DNA of 64,000 nucleotides from an uncultured Psychroserpens sp. (GCF_947501425.1 NZ_CANMVN010000001.1:496001-560000), one strand, 5' to 3'. Counted from the stretch's first letter, positions 39,401 through 47,150 are shown. The notes: a model not told the origin generated them from the letters alone. Program-made: numbers and translations.

Positions 39401-40867
39401 GGAAAAACGCCTGCTGCAAAAGATGGAGCTAATGCTGCTAATAGTAATAAAAAAGGCGCTGGTTCTAAAATTTTAGATGGAGCCATTGATCTATTAACAG
39501 CTGTTAAACGGGTTCAAATAAACTATACAGAAAACAATGGTACGTTTTTACCTGGATACTTAAGAACACCTGGTTTCATAGGGACATTTAGACCAACATT
39601 AGGATATACATTTGGTAGCCAAAGAGATATTAGAGATTTAGTAGCTAGAAATGGTTGGCTGACTATTTTCCCAGATTTCAATCAACAGTATAGTGAAGTG
39701 ACTAATAGAATCCTTGATATTTCAGCCGACGTGGAGTTTATAAAAGACTTAAATATAGATCTTACAGGTGGTCGCGTATACTCTGAAAACACCACGCAAA
39801 ATTTCAATGCTACAGATTTAGATGGAGATGGGTTGAGTGATACTTATAATAGACTGATCACTAATTCCTTCGGAAACTTTAATATTTCAACCGCTTTAAT
39901 AAAAACAGCATTCAGTAAGAGTGACGAAAACCAATCTGCTGCCTTTGAAGATTTCAGAGCTAACAGGTTAATTGTTGCAAGACGATTAGCGAGAAACTTT
40001 TATGGAAACAATAACTTTGCCGTTGATGCTGAAGGGTATCCACTTGGATTTGGAAAAAATAGTCAATCGGTCTTGATACCATCATTTTTAGCTGCTTACA
40101 AAGGGTCAAATCCTGAAAAAATCAGTTTATCTGCCTTTAGAGATATTCCAATACCAAACTGGCAGTTAAAGTATACTGGTTTTATGAAAATGAAGTGGTT
40201 TAAAAAGAATTTTAAACGTTTTTCTATTACTCATGGATACCGTTCTAGTTATACCATCAATCAATTTAGAACTAACTTAGATCTAGATCCAACGTTGTTA
40301 CAACCTGGAGTAGAATATGAAAATCAAAACCCTGATGTATTAGATCAATCAGGAAACTTTAAGAATGCTACAGTCTTCAGTAATATCAATTTAGAAGAAA
40401 GTTTTAGTCCGTTATTTCGATTAGACTTCGAGATGAAGAATTCTGTAAAAGTATTGGCTGAGATGCGTAGAGATAGAATCCTTTCGTTAAGTTTTGATAA
40501 TAACCTTCTTACAGAGATTCGTGGGAACGAGTATATCTTAGGTTTGGGTTATAGAATCAAGGATTTACGTATTCGTTCTAAGCTTGCAGGTCCAAGGCAA
40601 GTCATAAAAAGTGATTTAGACATGAGAGCTGATATTTCAGTAAGAAATAATAAAACCATTATTAGATATCTGGATATTGAGAACAATCAAATTACTCAAG
40701 GTCAAACTATTTGGGGATTAAAATATTCTGCTCAATATGCATTTAGTAAAAATCTCACAGCTATTTTCTACTTTGATTATACATTCTCAGAATATGAAAT
40801 ATCTACTGCATTTCCACAAACAACAGTAAGGTCTGGATTTACATTACGTTACAATTTTGGAAATTAA
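33419..40867 (+). CDS. sprA: SprA, type 9 secretion outer-membrane translocon / gliding motility protein
   Basis: SprA (Sov in Porphyromonas) forms the giant outer-membrane beta-barrel through which type 9 substrates leave the cell. The 2482-residue length fits the family. The signal peptide ends near GLGYAQ. Family sequence is recognised in NINYPIILTP, RGEFAYLAPGAPKGTD, YVDDFEGTQGAIDL and the C-terminal strand FTLRYNFGN. The start seems to be TTG 33419, three bases after the ruvA stop. Between about residues 487 and 549 lies an insertion of calcium-type DxDxDG repeats. A low-complexity Lys/Ala-rich patch is near residues 1985-2010. It is the secretion route for adhesins and probably for surface proteins such as RemB. 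Confidence 0.96.
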   Translation: MITTNFTLSKSYRLIVALVFVLVSGLGYAQTNPATQDSTKTGFSLGKLSIPNPQSIVSKYTYDPITDRYIYTEKVGSFNINYPIILTPAEFQKLILLEQQQMYYKQKIDAADGKKDGAEEERRNLLPEFYVNSGFFETLFGGNTIEVIPQGSAEVDLGILFTKQDNPTFSPRNRSNFTFDFDQRISVSLLGKVGTRLQVTANYDTESTFDFQQLTKLEYTPTEDDIVRKIEVGNVNMPLNSSLITGAQSLFGVKTELQFGKTTVTAIFSEQRSQSQSVVAQGGGTLEEFEFFARDYDENRHYFLAQYFRNTYDEAMLRYPFINNNIQVTRIEVWVTNRSNQTDNVRNVVAFQDLGEFETIGLNGGVAPPGFINAAGSEFPDNDNNAFDPTDIGNAGSFLSPAVRDITTVEQGILTTANEGFDFGKLENARKLEQGRDYTLNQQLGYISLSQRLLNDEILAVAFQYTVGGEVYQVGEFANDGVNSTASGNDVDADGIPNDIDSDVDGDGTIDNGPDTDNDGINDTGDADIDGDGTIDNGPDVDGNGINDTFVSVQEGSSQSLMVKMLKSPITDVNQPIWDLMMKNIYDTGAFQLDQDDFRLNIFYTEASPLNYIAPVDGTAFPVFENNTPFDTTDDGEILDTPLIRLFHLDRLNFNNDPQAGGDGFFDFVQGQTVLAENGKIIFTKVEPFGRYLFDILDDDGNPNNNDADYELETYTNLNQEKYVYDILYKQTKTAALDEAEKNKFQIKGRYKSSGGDGIPLGAFNVPRGSVIVTAGGRTLVEGQDYTVNYQIGRVYIIDEALKSSNIPINVSVENNAVFGQQTRRFTGINVEHQFNENFVLGATLLNLNERPITQKANYNTEPINNTIFGFNGNFSTEVPFFTRLVNKLPNIDTDAPSNLSVRGEFAYLAPGAPKGTDFNNEATAYVDDFEGTQGAIDLLSPQSWFLSSRPRNLGKIYGGFGDEDGIGIQNGFDRAFLNWYTIDPIFYSNQRPGDISDEDVSDLYTRRVFIDEVFPELDIAQGQTTVINTLDLVYYPTERGPYNFDPTAVGDNLNPDDSWAGITRQITSTDFEQANVEYIEFWLQDPFLNNAPGTGAPGKLFINLGNISEDVLKDGKKQYENGLPEDGDITPLLPETAYQTVVPRNQSLIYTFSTGGDQRSNQDVGYDGYDDTEEIARFGGAFGEDPAKDNYTYYLNTEGNIFERYKKYNGLQGNSPDVFTDTNRGSTPQPDVEDINRDNTMNTIDSYFQYEVDIDPTTLNENNPQINDVKQRTVTLPNGQTEDVTWYQFRIPIGEGPARTAVGGISDIRSVRFARLFLTDFAETTVLRFATLDLVRSDWRRYTLTLDEEPNNDNDNTEFTVGVVGLQENDGNYVLPPGVVLEQLNNNNNIIRQNEQSLQLEVCDLEPEDSRGVFKNINVDMRQYNKLRMFIHAEQGETGMLNDGDLVGFIRMGNDFTQNYYQIEVPLQVSSGMASPESVWPEVNEISIELDVLEQMKSLGIANGTLANIDPTFYDVVGGQLNEVAEFDPYTIGQQRIAIKGNPNFGEVRVLMVGVKNSGNSGMDACGEIWFNELRLADLDNEGGWAAVAGLDANFADFANVSATGRKSTIGFGSVEQRPNERSREDVEQYDIVTNLNLGQLLPKKWGIQLPFNYAVGEQIITPEYDEFYRDIKLQTQLDNTTNQDSILKVNENYTKRKSINFIGVRKNRTTDKKPRFYDVENLTFNYSYNKEERRDFEIERSLSQNVRAGVNYNYSFEPLTIEPFKKNDSLFTGKYWKILKDFNFNPIPTSFSVNTDIIRQFNKQKFREVDLTGDNIGLEELFRRNYNFNTQYVLNYNLTKALSLNFTAANTNIVRNYFVDDVLNGRQDPNLDVWDGFFDLGDPNIQNQQLQVNYEIPLYKIPTLSFMRATYSYTGDFQWQKGSDLNSNLPIENEDGSFTNYNLGNSIQNANTHNINSTFNLETLYKYVGLTKKNNKNARSRRSATPGALTKDGKTPAAKDGANAANSNKKGAGSKILDGAIDLLTAVKRVQINYTENNGTFLPGYLRTPGFIGTFRPTLGYTFGSQRDIRDLVARNGWLTIFPDFNQQYSEVTNRILDISADVEFIKDLNIDLTGGRVYSENTTQNFNATDLDGDGLSDTYNRLITNSFGNFNISTALIKTAFSKSDENQSAAFEDFRANRLIVARRLARNFYGNNNFAVDAEGYPLGFGKNSQSVLIPSFLAAYKGSNPEKISLSAFRDIPIPNWQLKYTGFMKMKWFKKNFKRFSITHGYRSSYTINQFRTNLDLDPTLLQPGVEYENQNPDVLDQSGNFKNATVFSNINLEESFSPLFRLDFEMKNSVKVLAEMRRDRILSLSFDNNLLTEIRGNEYILGLGYRIKDLRIRSKLAGPRQVIKSDLDMRADISVRNNKTIIRYLDIENNQITQGQTIWGLKYSAQYAFSKNLTAIFYFDYTFSEYEISTAFPQTTVRSGFTLRYNFGN
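34880..35065 (+). repeat. DxDxDG (thrombospondin type 3-like) repeat insertion within sprA
   Basis: The stretch encodes tandem units such as DADGIPND, DGDGTIDNG, DNDGIND, DGDGTIDNG and DGNGIND. At DNA level a block of about 59 bases beginning GATGGCGATGGAACTATTG near 34929 recurs with a few changes near 35007. The repeats resemble calcium-binding thrombospondin type 3 repeats. Confidence 0.75.
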
Positions 40868-40891
40868 GTAGTAATTAAAGTCTAAAAAAAT

Positions 40892-40899
40892 TACATTTG
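40892..40899 (+). promoter_or_regulatory. -7 promoter element of gcvH (TACATTTG)
   Basis: An exact TAnnTTTG match in the 60-base gap between sprA and gcvH, 28 bases before the ATG. It suggests gcvH is transcribed independently of sprA. Confidence 0.45.
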
Positions 40900-40927
40900 T
40901 AGCTATACAATAATTTTAATTTAAAAG

Positions 40928-41308
40928 ATGAATATACCATCAGACTTAAAGTACACTAAAGACCACGAGTGGGTTAAAATTGAAGGTGATACAGCCTTAG
41001 TTGGCATTACAGATTTCGCTCAAGGCGAGTTAGGAGATATTGTTTACGTTGAAGTGGAAACAGTAGATGAAACTTTAGATATAGAAGAAGTTTTTGGTAC
41101 TGTAGAAGCGGTAAAAACAGTTTCTGATCTGTTCCTGCCTTTATCTGGAGAGATTGTTGAATTTAATGAGAATCTTGAAGATGAACCAGAGAAAGTAAAT
41201 TCTGATCCATATGGTGACGGTTGGATGATTAAAATTAAATTTTCTGACGCTTCAGAAATAGATAGTTTAATGTCTGCCGATGATTACAAAGCTCTTATTG
41301 GTGCTTAA
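40928..41308 (+). CDS. gcvH: glycine cleavage system H protein
   Basis: GcvH carries the aminomethyl group on a lipoyl arm between the P, T and L proteins of glycine cleavage. The 126-residue protein shows [26 protein letters not shown], the lipoylation site [10 protein letters not shown] with the modified Lys at residue 63, and the C-terminal [13 protein letters not shown]. The P, T and L genes are not in the window. It overlaps the next gene slightly. Confidence 0.97.
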   Translation: MNIPSDLKYTKDHEWVKIEGDTALVGITDFAQGELGDIVYVEVETVDETLDIEEVFGTVEAVKTVSDLFLPLSGEIVEFNENLEDEPEKVNSDPYGDGWMIKIKFSDASEIDSLMSADDYKALIGA

Positions 41309-41663
41309 AAGATGGGCTCTGCCTCTAGTTATTATATATGCTATAGCTCTAACAATTGGGAGTTTGATGCATTTAAAAGATATGCCTAGTTTAGGGTCTT
41401 CTTTTGATGATAAAATTTACCATCTTGTCGCTTATATCATATTTACATTTCTAGTTTATAATTTTTGTGTGACAAAAAAATACAGTAAAGTCATTTTTAT
41501 ATCAGCTATAACTGTGACTATCTATGGCATCATTATTGAGGTATTACAATTTGTACTGACGTCTCACAGAACCTTTGATTTCTATGATGCACTTGCAAAT
41601 GCTTCAGGAGCAATTTTTGCAGCAGTATTGTTGAAATATCAACATAAGCTAAAGTTAAATTAA
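41280..41663 (+). CDS. VanZ-like small membrane protein
   Basis: This is a 127-residue protein of four hydrophobic helices in the VanZ-like family. The family signature is [15 protein letters not shown] in helix 2 and EVLQFVL...[15 protein letters not shown] in helices 3-4. The function of VanZ-like proteins outside vancomycin operons is unknown, and no resistance role is implied here. ATG 41280 overlaps gcvH by 29 bases; an in-frame GTG at 41301 giving MLKRWALPL would reduce the overlap to eight and fits better with homologues. It lies between gcvH and tonB, a position I recall from other flavobacteria near sprA. Confidence 0.83.
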   Translation: MITKLLLVLKRWALPLVIIYAIALTIGSLMHLKDMPSLGSSFDDKIYHLVAYIIFTFLVYNFCVTKKYSKVIFISAITVTIYGIIIEVLQFVLTSHRTFDFYDALANASGAIFAAVLLKYQHKLKLN

Positions 41664-41725
41664 ATTAAATAGCTTGCTTTTTTGACAAATTATTGGTTAA
41701 TTTAGCATTCTTAAACCGAAAAAAA

Positions 41726-42451
41726 ATGGAACCGAAAAAAAGTACTAAAGCAGACGTAAGTAGAAATAGTTCTCTCTATTTTGCTGTTGGTCTTGCATTA
41801 ATGTTGGCTTTAACGTACATGACAATTAATTACAAGTCTTATGAGAAAGAAGCCATTGATATTGGACAATTAGATCTTGAAGATCTTGAAGAAGAAGAAA
41901 TTCCAATTACTCAACAGGAAATAGTTCCACCTCCACCACCTCCACCACCTCCAGTTGTACCAGAGGAAATTGAGATTGTTGAAGATGAAAAAGAAATCGA
42001 GGAAACAGTTATTGAATCTACTGAAACCGATCAGGAAGAAGAGATTGTTGAAGTTGAAGAAATTGAAGTAGAAGAAGTAGAAGAAGATATTGATGTACCG
42101 TTTAACGTTATTGAAAATGTTCCTATTTTTCCTGGATGTGAAAAAGAAAAAGGTAACAATGCTAAGAAGCAATGTATGTCTGATAAGATTGCCAAATTTG
42201 TAAATAAAAAGTTTAATACTGAGCTTGCAGGTGATCTTGGTTTATCAGGAAGACAACGTATCAATGTAATCTTTAAAATAGATAAAACTGGAAATATTGT
42301 TGGTATTCAGGCAAGAGCACCACATCCAGGTTTAGAAAAAGAAGCAAAACGTGTTATTGGATTGCTTCCAAAAATGAAGCCAGGTAAACAAAGAGGTAAG
42401 CCAGTAAACGTGCCTTACTCTTTACCTATCTTATTTCAGGTTCAAGACTAG
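41726..42451 (+). CDS. TonB-family energy transducer, copy 1
   Basis: TonB proteins transmit proton motive force from ExbBD to outer-membrane transporters. I start at ATG 41726 (MEPKKSTKADVSRN), giving 241 residues; an earlier TTG-initiated frame is unlikely. Order: short cytoplasmic segment, one membrane helix (about 17-33), an acidic Glu-rich region broken by eight consecutive prolines (about 70-80), and a C-terminal TonB domain (about 130-241) with PIFPGCEKEKG, LSGRQRINVIFKID and PHPGLEKEAKRV. The domain has a Cys pair (PGCE and KQCM) that may be bridged. ExbBD genes are not adjacent. The next gene is a paralogue. Confidence 0.88.
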   Translation: MEPKKSTKADVSRNSSLYFAVGLALMLALTYMTINYKSYEKEAIDIGQLDLEDLEEEEIPITQQEIVPPPPPPPPPVVPEEIEIVEDEKEIEETVIESTETDQEEEIVEVEEIEVEEVEEDIDVPFNVIENVPIFPGCEKEKGNNAKKQCMSDKIAKFVNKKFNTELAGDLGLSGRQRINVIFKIDKTGNIVGIQARAPHPGLEKEAKRVIGLLPKMKPGKQRGKPVNVPYSLPILFQVQD

Positions 42452-42478
42452 ATATTTATATAGCATATCATAAAATTT

Positions 42479-42512
42479 CAAAATCCCATCTAATTAATTA
42501 GATGGGATTTTT
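42479..42512 (+). terminator. terminator after TonB copy 1
   Basis: AAATCCCATCTAA pairs with TTAGATGGGATTT across a TTAA loop (42481-42510), followed by two more T residues, 29 bases after the stop codon. Confidence 0.8.
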
Positions 42513-42568
42513 ACTTTGGTATGCTTATTGTGATTTTCTCATAATATTAACATTTTAACTTAAGTATT

Positions 42569-43369
42569 ATGAAAGATTTAAAAAAATCGCACAATATTGC
42601 TGGTCAGAGCAATACAAGTGTGCGAAAATCACACAAGCACGATGCAAATTTACAAAAAAACTCTACGCTGTATTTTCAAATTGGACTCATCTTATGTTTA
42701 CTAGGCTCTTATGGTATCCTAGAAATGAAGTTTGAGACTACCACTTACGAGAAGGAAATTGTCTTCTTAGATCCAAATGAGGATGTATACCACATGCCAG
42801 ATTTTATTATCGAGCCAGAGACTCCAGTTCAAAAAAAGCAAAAACAAAAGAAAACTAGAATTATAAAACCTCCAGTAATAGTTGACAACAATTACAATGA
42901 TATAGAACCAACCGATCTCATTACAGATCCAGTTCCTGTTTCAGATCCTATTATTGATCCTAATAGCTTAACAACACCAGAAAAACCTGAGGACGATATT
43001 CCTGCACCAGAGTATTACACTTTAAAAGGTGTAGAAGTTGTTCCTATTTATCCAGGTTGTGAAAAGAAAATCACAAATGAAGAGCGTGTAAAATGCATGA
43101 GTGAAAAAATTGGAAAACTCGTACAAAAGAAATTTGATACAGGTTTAGCCTCAGAATATGGTTTGTCAGGACTACAACGTATCAATGTGCAATTCAAAAT
43201 TGATGCCAATGGTCAGGTAACAGAGATTCTTACCAGAGCACCACATCCAGGTCTTGAAAAAGAAGCGGAACGCGTTACTAAAAAGATTCCTCAAATGAAA
43301 CCAGGTCTTCAGAGAAAAAAGCCTGTTTCAGTAGTATATAATTTACCAATAGTTTTTAAAGTGAATTAA
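42569..43369 (+). CDS. TonB-family energy transducer, copy 2
   Basis: This 266-residue protein has the same plan as its upstream neighbour: basic N-terminus, a membrane helix (about 32-50), a Pro/Asp-rich spacer (about 65-140) without a pure proline run, and a C-terminal TonB domain beginning VVPIYPGCEKK and containing GLSGLQRINVQFKID, RAPHPGLEKEAERV and MKPGLQRKKPV. The C-terminal domain is clearly paralogous to copy 1, including both cysteines, while the spacer has diverged. Each copy has its own terminator, so they may be separately regulated. The transporter partner is unknown. Confidence 0.86.
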   Translation: MKDLKKSHNIAGQSNTSVRKSHKHDANLQKNSTLYFQIGLILCLLGSYGILEMKFETTTYEKEIVFLDPNEDVYHMPDFIIEPETPVQKKQKQKKTRIIKPPVIVDNNYNDIEPTDLITDPVPVSDPIIDPNSLTTPEKPEDDIPAPEYYTLKGVEVVPIYPGCEKKITNEERVKCMSEKIGKLVQKKFDTGLASEYGLSGLQRINVQFKIDANGQVTEILTRAPHPGLEKEAERVTKKIPQMKPGLQRKKPVSVVYNLPIVFKVN

Positions 43370-43390
43370 CATTACACTAGCATTATTATA

Positions 43391-43427
43391 AAGACAGTCT
43401 GATGAAAATTTTTAGACTGTCTTTTTT
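43391..43427 (+). terminator. terminator after TonB copy 2
   Basis: AAGACAGTCT (43391-43400) pairs with AGACTGTCTT (43414-43423), followed by a T run. Confidence 0.8.
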
Positions 43428-43452
43428 ATGAGTTGCATTTTGAAAAAAATGG

Positions 43453-43460
43453 TATCTTTC
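43453..43460 (+). promoter_or_regulatory. -7 promoter-like element of remB (TATCTTTC)
   Basis: Seven of eight positions match TAnnTTTG, with TTG at 43433-43435 upstream at 17 bases. It lies 24 bases before the ATG of the RemB-like gene. Confidence 0.4.
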
Positions 43461-43484
43461 GGCAACTAATGATGCGCTTACTTT

Positions 43485-45596
43485 ATGAAGAATTGCTTCT
43501 TAATCTTTTTTTTGTTTTCATTTTGCTTATTATCTGCACAGGATCTTTCAGATTCAGCAAAACCTCCAGTATTTCCAGGATGTGAATCTCAGCCACTAGA
43601 AGAGTTGAAGACTTGCTTAAATAATAAAATGAACTCCTACATTTTTAACAACTTCAAAGTACCTCAAGTGGCTTTGGATAATAATTACAAAGGAGAAGTC
43701 AATGTGCTTTTTGAAGTTGACAAAGAAGGCGTGATTTCGATACTTTACATTGATGCCGTTTACGAAGAACTTAAGGATGAGGCAAAACGTATTTTTGACG
43801 CATTGCCAAAATTAACTCCAGGAACTTATAATGGACGACCTACATTTTATCAATACTCATTAGGAATTGACATTCCACTTGTTGATCCAGCCGAAATTCA
43901 AACTAAGCAAGAAGAGCAATCAGCATTAGATATCACATCTGAAACTGATTTAAATGCAGATGTAAGTGATGAGTTTGATAGTGTTAATGATAGCATTGTT
44001 AAATACGAAAAACTGGAATATAGTAGTCAGCTTAATATTCCATTTACTCATAATTATTACGCTCGATTTGACCAACAAATGAATGGATTGGGAACTAATA
44101 GCCATACTGCAGCTAAACCTTTTATATACGAAGACGTAGCTGCCTATTACGATTTTAAAGCCGAAAAACAAGCATTAGTTAAAGGCTCTGATGGCTGGTG
44201 GAGTAGAAAACTATGGAACGAGCATTTAGTTGAAGTTCAAGGGAAAAACTATTGGTTTACCGTTGATCCGGTATTCGATCTCCAGTTAGGTAAAGATTCT
44301 GAGGCCGATTTTAGTACAACTTACAATAATACCAGAGGGATATATATCCAAGCAGGTTTAGGAAAGAAATTTAATTTCACAACAACTATTTACGAAAGTC
44401 AAGGGCGATTTGCTCAATACTTTAATGATTATGCCAATGCACTCGCTGCTTCGGAAAATGAACCTATTGTTCCTGGTAGAGGTCTAGCAAAACGATTTAA
44501 AGATCGAGGTTTTGATTATCCTGTAGCTGAAGCGTATTTATCCTACACACCTGCAAAATTCTTAAATATTCAATTTGGACATGGTAAGAATTTTATAGGT
44601 GATGGTTACAGGTCGCTTTTACAGAGCGATGCTACTAGTCCGTATCCTTTCTTGAAACTCAATACAAAGTTCTGGAAAATAAAATATACCAATACCTGGA
44701 TGTGGCTAAGAGATGTTAGAGCAGAGGTTACAGAAGATGGTGCCTTTTTAACCAAATATATGGCTAACCATTATTTGAGTTGGAATGTGTCTAAGCGTTT
44801 AAATATTGGTTTATTCGAATCTGTACTTTGGTCTAATGATAATGACAGGGGCTTTGATATCAATTATCTTAATCCAGTCATATTTTATAGAGCTATTGAA
44901 TTTTCTACAGGTCAAGATGCTGGAAACGCTATTTTAGGAGCTTCAGCAAAATACAAATGGAATAATAAAGTCAACTTATACGGACAATTTATTCTTGATG
45001 AATTTTCGCTAAATGATATAACTGGAGGTGAGAAAAGTTGGAAAAATAAGTTTGGTTACCAATTAGGTGTAAAATATTTTGATGCCTTTAAGGTCGATAA
45101 TTTATTGCTACAGATAGAATACAACAGAGTAAGACCTTATACCTATTCGCATAATTCTATTGTATTAAACTATGCTCATAACAACCAACCTATGGCGCAT
45201 CTTTGGGGAGCCAACTTTAGTGAAGCGATAGTGATAGGTCGTTATAATTACAGACGTTGGTTTGCCGATGCGAAGTTGATCTTTGGAAAGCGAGGTTTTG
45301 ACTTTAATGATGGAACAGACTTTGCTAATTATGGAAGTAATATTTACAGAAGTGAAGACGACCGAAATGCTGATACAGGAATAACCGTCGGACAAGGAAA
45401 TACTACAAATGTATTTCAGGCTGATCTTGGAGGAGGATATATTATTAATCCAGTAACTAACTTGAGATTGTTTGCTAATATTACTTTTAGAAACTATAAT
45501 CCAGAGGCCGATACTTCAGCTGCTTTAAATACTAATACGACATGGTTTACTGTTGGTGTAAGAACTGATTTGTTTAACTGGTATAATGATTTTTAA
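43485..45596 (+). CDS. remB: RemB-like gliding motility outer-membrane/surface protein with N-terminal TonB-type domain
   Basis: This 703-residue exported protein has a signal peptide (MKNCFLIFFLFSFCLLSAQ), then a domain of about 110 residues (VFPGCESQPLEELKTCL ... GEVNVLFEVDKEGVI ... GIDIP) that matches the C-terminal domain of the two TonB proteins upstream. The rest (about 185-703) is rich in aromatic beta-strands, resembling Wzi-like or capsule-assembly barrel proteins: NIQFGHGKNFIGDGYRSLLQSD, FTVGVRTDLF. From memory, F. johnsoniae RemB has this length and lies just downstream of sprA-gcvH-vanZ-tonB; it is a mobile surface protein aiding gliding. The assignment rests on that synteny and general form. 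Confidence 0.75.
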   Translation: MKNCFLIFFLFSFCLLSAQDLSDSAKPPVFPGCESQPLEELKTCLNNKMNSYIFNNFKVPQVALDNNYKGEVNVLFEVDKEGVISILYIDAVYEELKDEAKRIFDALPKLTPGTYNGRPTFYQYSLGIDIPLVDPAEIQTKQEEQSALDITSETDLNADVSDEFDSVNDSIVKYEKLEYSSQLNIPFTHNYYARFDQQMNGLGTNSHTAAKPFIYEDVAAYYDFKAEKQALVKGSDGWWSRKLWNEHLVEVQGKNYWFTVDPVFDLQLGKDSEADFSTTYNNTRGIYIQAGLGKKFNFTTTIYESQGRFAQYFNDYANALAASENEPIVPGRGLAKRFKDRGFDYPVAEAYLSYTPAKFLNIQFGHGKNFIGDGYRSLLQSDATSPYPFLKLNTKFWKIKYTNTWMWLRDVRAEVTEDGAFLTKYMANHYLSWNVSKRLNIGLFESVLWSNDNDRGFDINYLNPVIFYRAIEFSTGQDAGNAILGASAKYKWNNKVNLYGQFILDEFSLNDITGGEKSWKNKFGYQLGVKYFDAFKVDNLLLQIEYNRVRPYTYSHNSIVLNYAHNNQPMAHLWGANFSEAIVIGRYNYRRWFADAKLIFGKRGFDFNDGTDFANYGSNIYRSEDDRNADTGITVGQGNTTNVFQADLGGGYIINPVTNLRLFANITFRNYNPEADTSAALNTNTTWFTVGVRTDLFNWYNDF

Positions 45597-45659
45597 GCGT
45601 TTTATCAATGATTATTTACAGTTGATATTCCTTTTAACATAGTTGTATAAAAATTAGTT

Positions 45660-45667
45660 TAAGTTTG
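45660..45667 (+). promoter_or_regulatory. -7 promoter element (TAAGTTTG) of the Cys/His-repeat lipoprotein gene
   Basis: An exact TAnnTTTG match 18 bases before the ATG at 45686. It overlaps an in-frame TTG at 45665, which is therefore not the start. Confidence 0.45.
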
Positions 45668-45685
45668 TTTAAAATAAATCTGATT

Positions 45686-46168
45686 ATGAAATACGTTAAA
45701 ATCCTAACCCTACTTATATGCAGTTCAGTTCTCTTTTTTTATGGATGTAATGAAAAAAGTAAAACACCTGAGCAAAAGACAGAAAAGTCAGCAGACGTTT
45801 CAGAAACATCTAAAGCAACAACTCCACCTAAGACAAAAGAACCTGCTCAAAATGCTAGTGGTGTTTGGCACTATACCTGTAGAATGGGTTGCTCCGGAGG
45901 TGCTGGATCAGCTGTTAAATGTGCAACTTGTGGGATTGTTTTAGCCCATAATACAGCGTATCACGCCAAAGCGAATAGTACAACAGATAACTCTCCGTTT
46001 GCGACTCCTACTGCAGCAAACAAGACTACTAAAACTCCAGAGCCAGCTCAAAATGCCGCAGGTGTTTGGCATTATACCTGTGCTAATGGACATCCAGGTG
46101 GCGCAGGATCTGCAGTAGCTTGTTCAACATGTAGTACAACATTGACGCATAACCAAGGGTATCATTAG
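45686..46168 (+). CDS. lipoprotein with two Cys/His repeats, predicted metal-binding
   Basis: This 160-residue protein starts at ATG 45686 with a lipoprotein signal ending FFYGC. A Lys/Thr/Glu/Pro-rich spacer follows. Then come two copies of a module of about 35 residues, each introduced by PAQNA-GVWHYTC and continuing with Gly-rich sequence, CATCGIVLAH or CSTCSTTLTH, and ending in YH. The first copy has four Cys (HYTC, GC, C..C); the second has three with a His replacing one. The pattern is like a small zinc-ribbon or the heavy-metal-binding YHYTCPMHP-type module, but I do not recognise a named family. A metal-binding role in the periplasm is inference. It stands alone after remB. Confidence 0.75.
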   Translation: MKYVKILTLLICSSVLFFYGCNEKSKTPEQKTEKSADVSETSKATTPPKTKEPAQNASGVWHYTCRMGCSGGAGSAVKCATCGIVLAHNTAYHAKANSTTDNSPFATPTAANKTTKTPEPAQNAAGVWHYTCANGHPGGAGSAVACSTCSTTLTHNQGYH

Positions 46169-46265
46169 TCTCACTAGAAGAGTTTAAGTGTAATTTAATA
46201 ATAACTATTACAGTTTTTTATTATAATTGGTATTATTTGAGAGAGTAGTAAAAGGCTTTCTTTTG

Positions 46266-47150
46266 TTATTCTTTCAAACTGACATAAAACGTTCGGCGAA
46301 TTTTTTCGGAGTTAATAAAGCCTGTTCCGTAACCAAGTTCATCATAAGTTTTGGTGATGGCTTCATTTTTAGCCACTTCATCTTCGGTTTTTCCTGCTTT
46401 AATTTCAGCAATAATAGAGGTTCTCAATGCTTCAAGCATCTTTAAAAAAGAAGTGTATTCAGCTTTATTGGATAAATTACCATGCCCTGGAATAATTTTG
46501 GTATCATCATCAATAAGTTGGAGTCCGAGTTTTGCTGCGGAAATGTAACCATCAACACTTCCACCAGCGTTTAAATCAATATAGGGATAGCGACCTTTAA
46601 AATAAGTGTCACCTGTATGGAGGACATTACTGTCGGTAAAATACAATAAGGCATCTCCATCTGTATGCGCATTTCCAACATGAAACACACCTATTTTTTC
46701 GCCATTGATGTGCAAGCTCAATTCATCATTAAATGTAACTACAGGTAATGCCGCCTCAGGCTGATTAGTGCCATCACGCTTTTTTGTTGTCGCCATACGT
46801 TGCCTTACGTTATCGTGGGCAACTATAGTAGCACCTAACTTTTGCATGTTCTCATTTCCGCCGGTATGATCACCATGATAGTGGGTGTTGACTAAAAATG
46901 TAATCTTTTTATCGCTTAATTGCTTTATGGCTGTATTGATTTTTTCAGTTAGTGGTGCGAATTGATCATCAATAATAAATACGCCATCGTCTCCTATTGA
47001 AACTCCAATATTTCCACCAGCACCAACAAGCATGTACACATAATCTGAAACTTGAATGGTTTCAATCTTAACATCGTCAAATCGTTGAGCGTTAGTAGAA
47101 TTTGTGAAGTATAAAAAAGCAATTGAAAGTAAGCAAAAGATACGTTGCAT
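46266..47150 (-). CDS. secreted MBL-fold metallohydrolase
   Basis: This 294-residue protein has a signal peptide (MQRIFCLLSIAFLYFTNSTNAQ) and the metallo-beta-lactamase fold with a full two-zinc site: NTHYHGDHTGG (HxHxDH), GNAHTDGDALLYF, LHTGDTYF and IPGHGNLS. The overall form is that of the periplasmic MBL hydrolases found near quinoprotein and thiosulfate pathways, and homologues act on diverse esters or thioesters. Beta-lactamase activity cannot be asserted; the loop residues specific for class B1 enzymes are not evident. It is transcribed toward the lipoprotein gene and away from the haem O synthase gene. Confidence 0.88.
   Translation of the reverse strand: MQRIFCLLSIAFLYFTNSTNAQRFDDVKIETIQVSDYVYMLVGAGGNIGVSIGDDGVFIIDDQFAPLTEKINTAIKQLSDKKITFLVNTHYHGDHTGGNENMQKLGATIVAHDNVRQRMATTKKRDGTNQPEAALPVVTFNDELSLHINGEKIGVFHVGNAHTDGDALLYFTDSNVLHTGDTYFKGRYPYIDLNAGGSVDGYISAAKLGLQLIDDDTKIIPGHGNLSNKAEYTSFLKMLEALRTSIIAEIKAGKTEDEVAKNEAITKTYDELGYGTGFINSEKIRRTFYVSLKE

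Noticed and set aside
41930-41960. CCACCT tandem repeat as a possible mobile or regulatory repeat
   Set aside because: It is simply the codons of the proline run in the TonB spacer.
46266-47150. Antibiotic-inactivating metallo-beta-lactamase
   Set aside because: The zinc site is generic to the MBL superfamily and no class-specific features are evident, so only MBL-fold hydrolase is supported.
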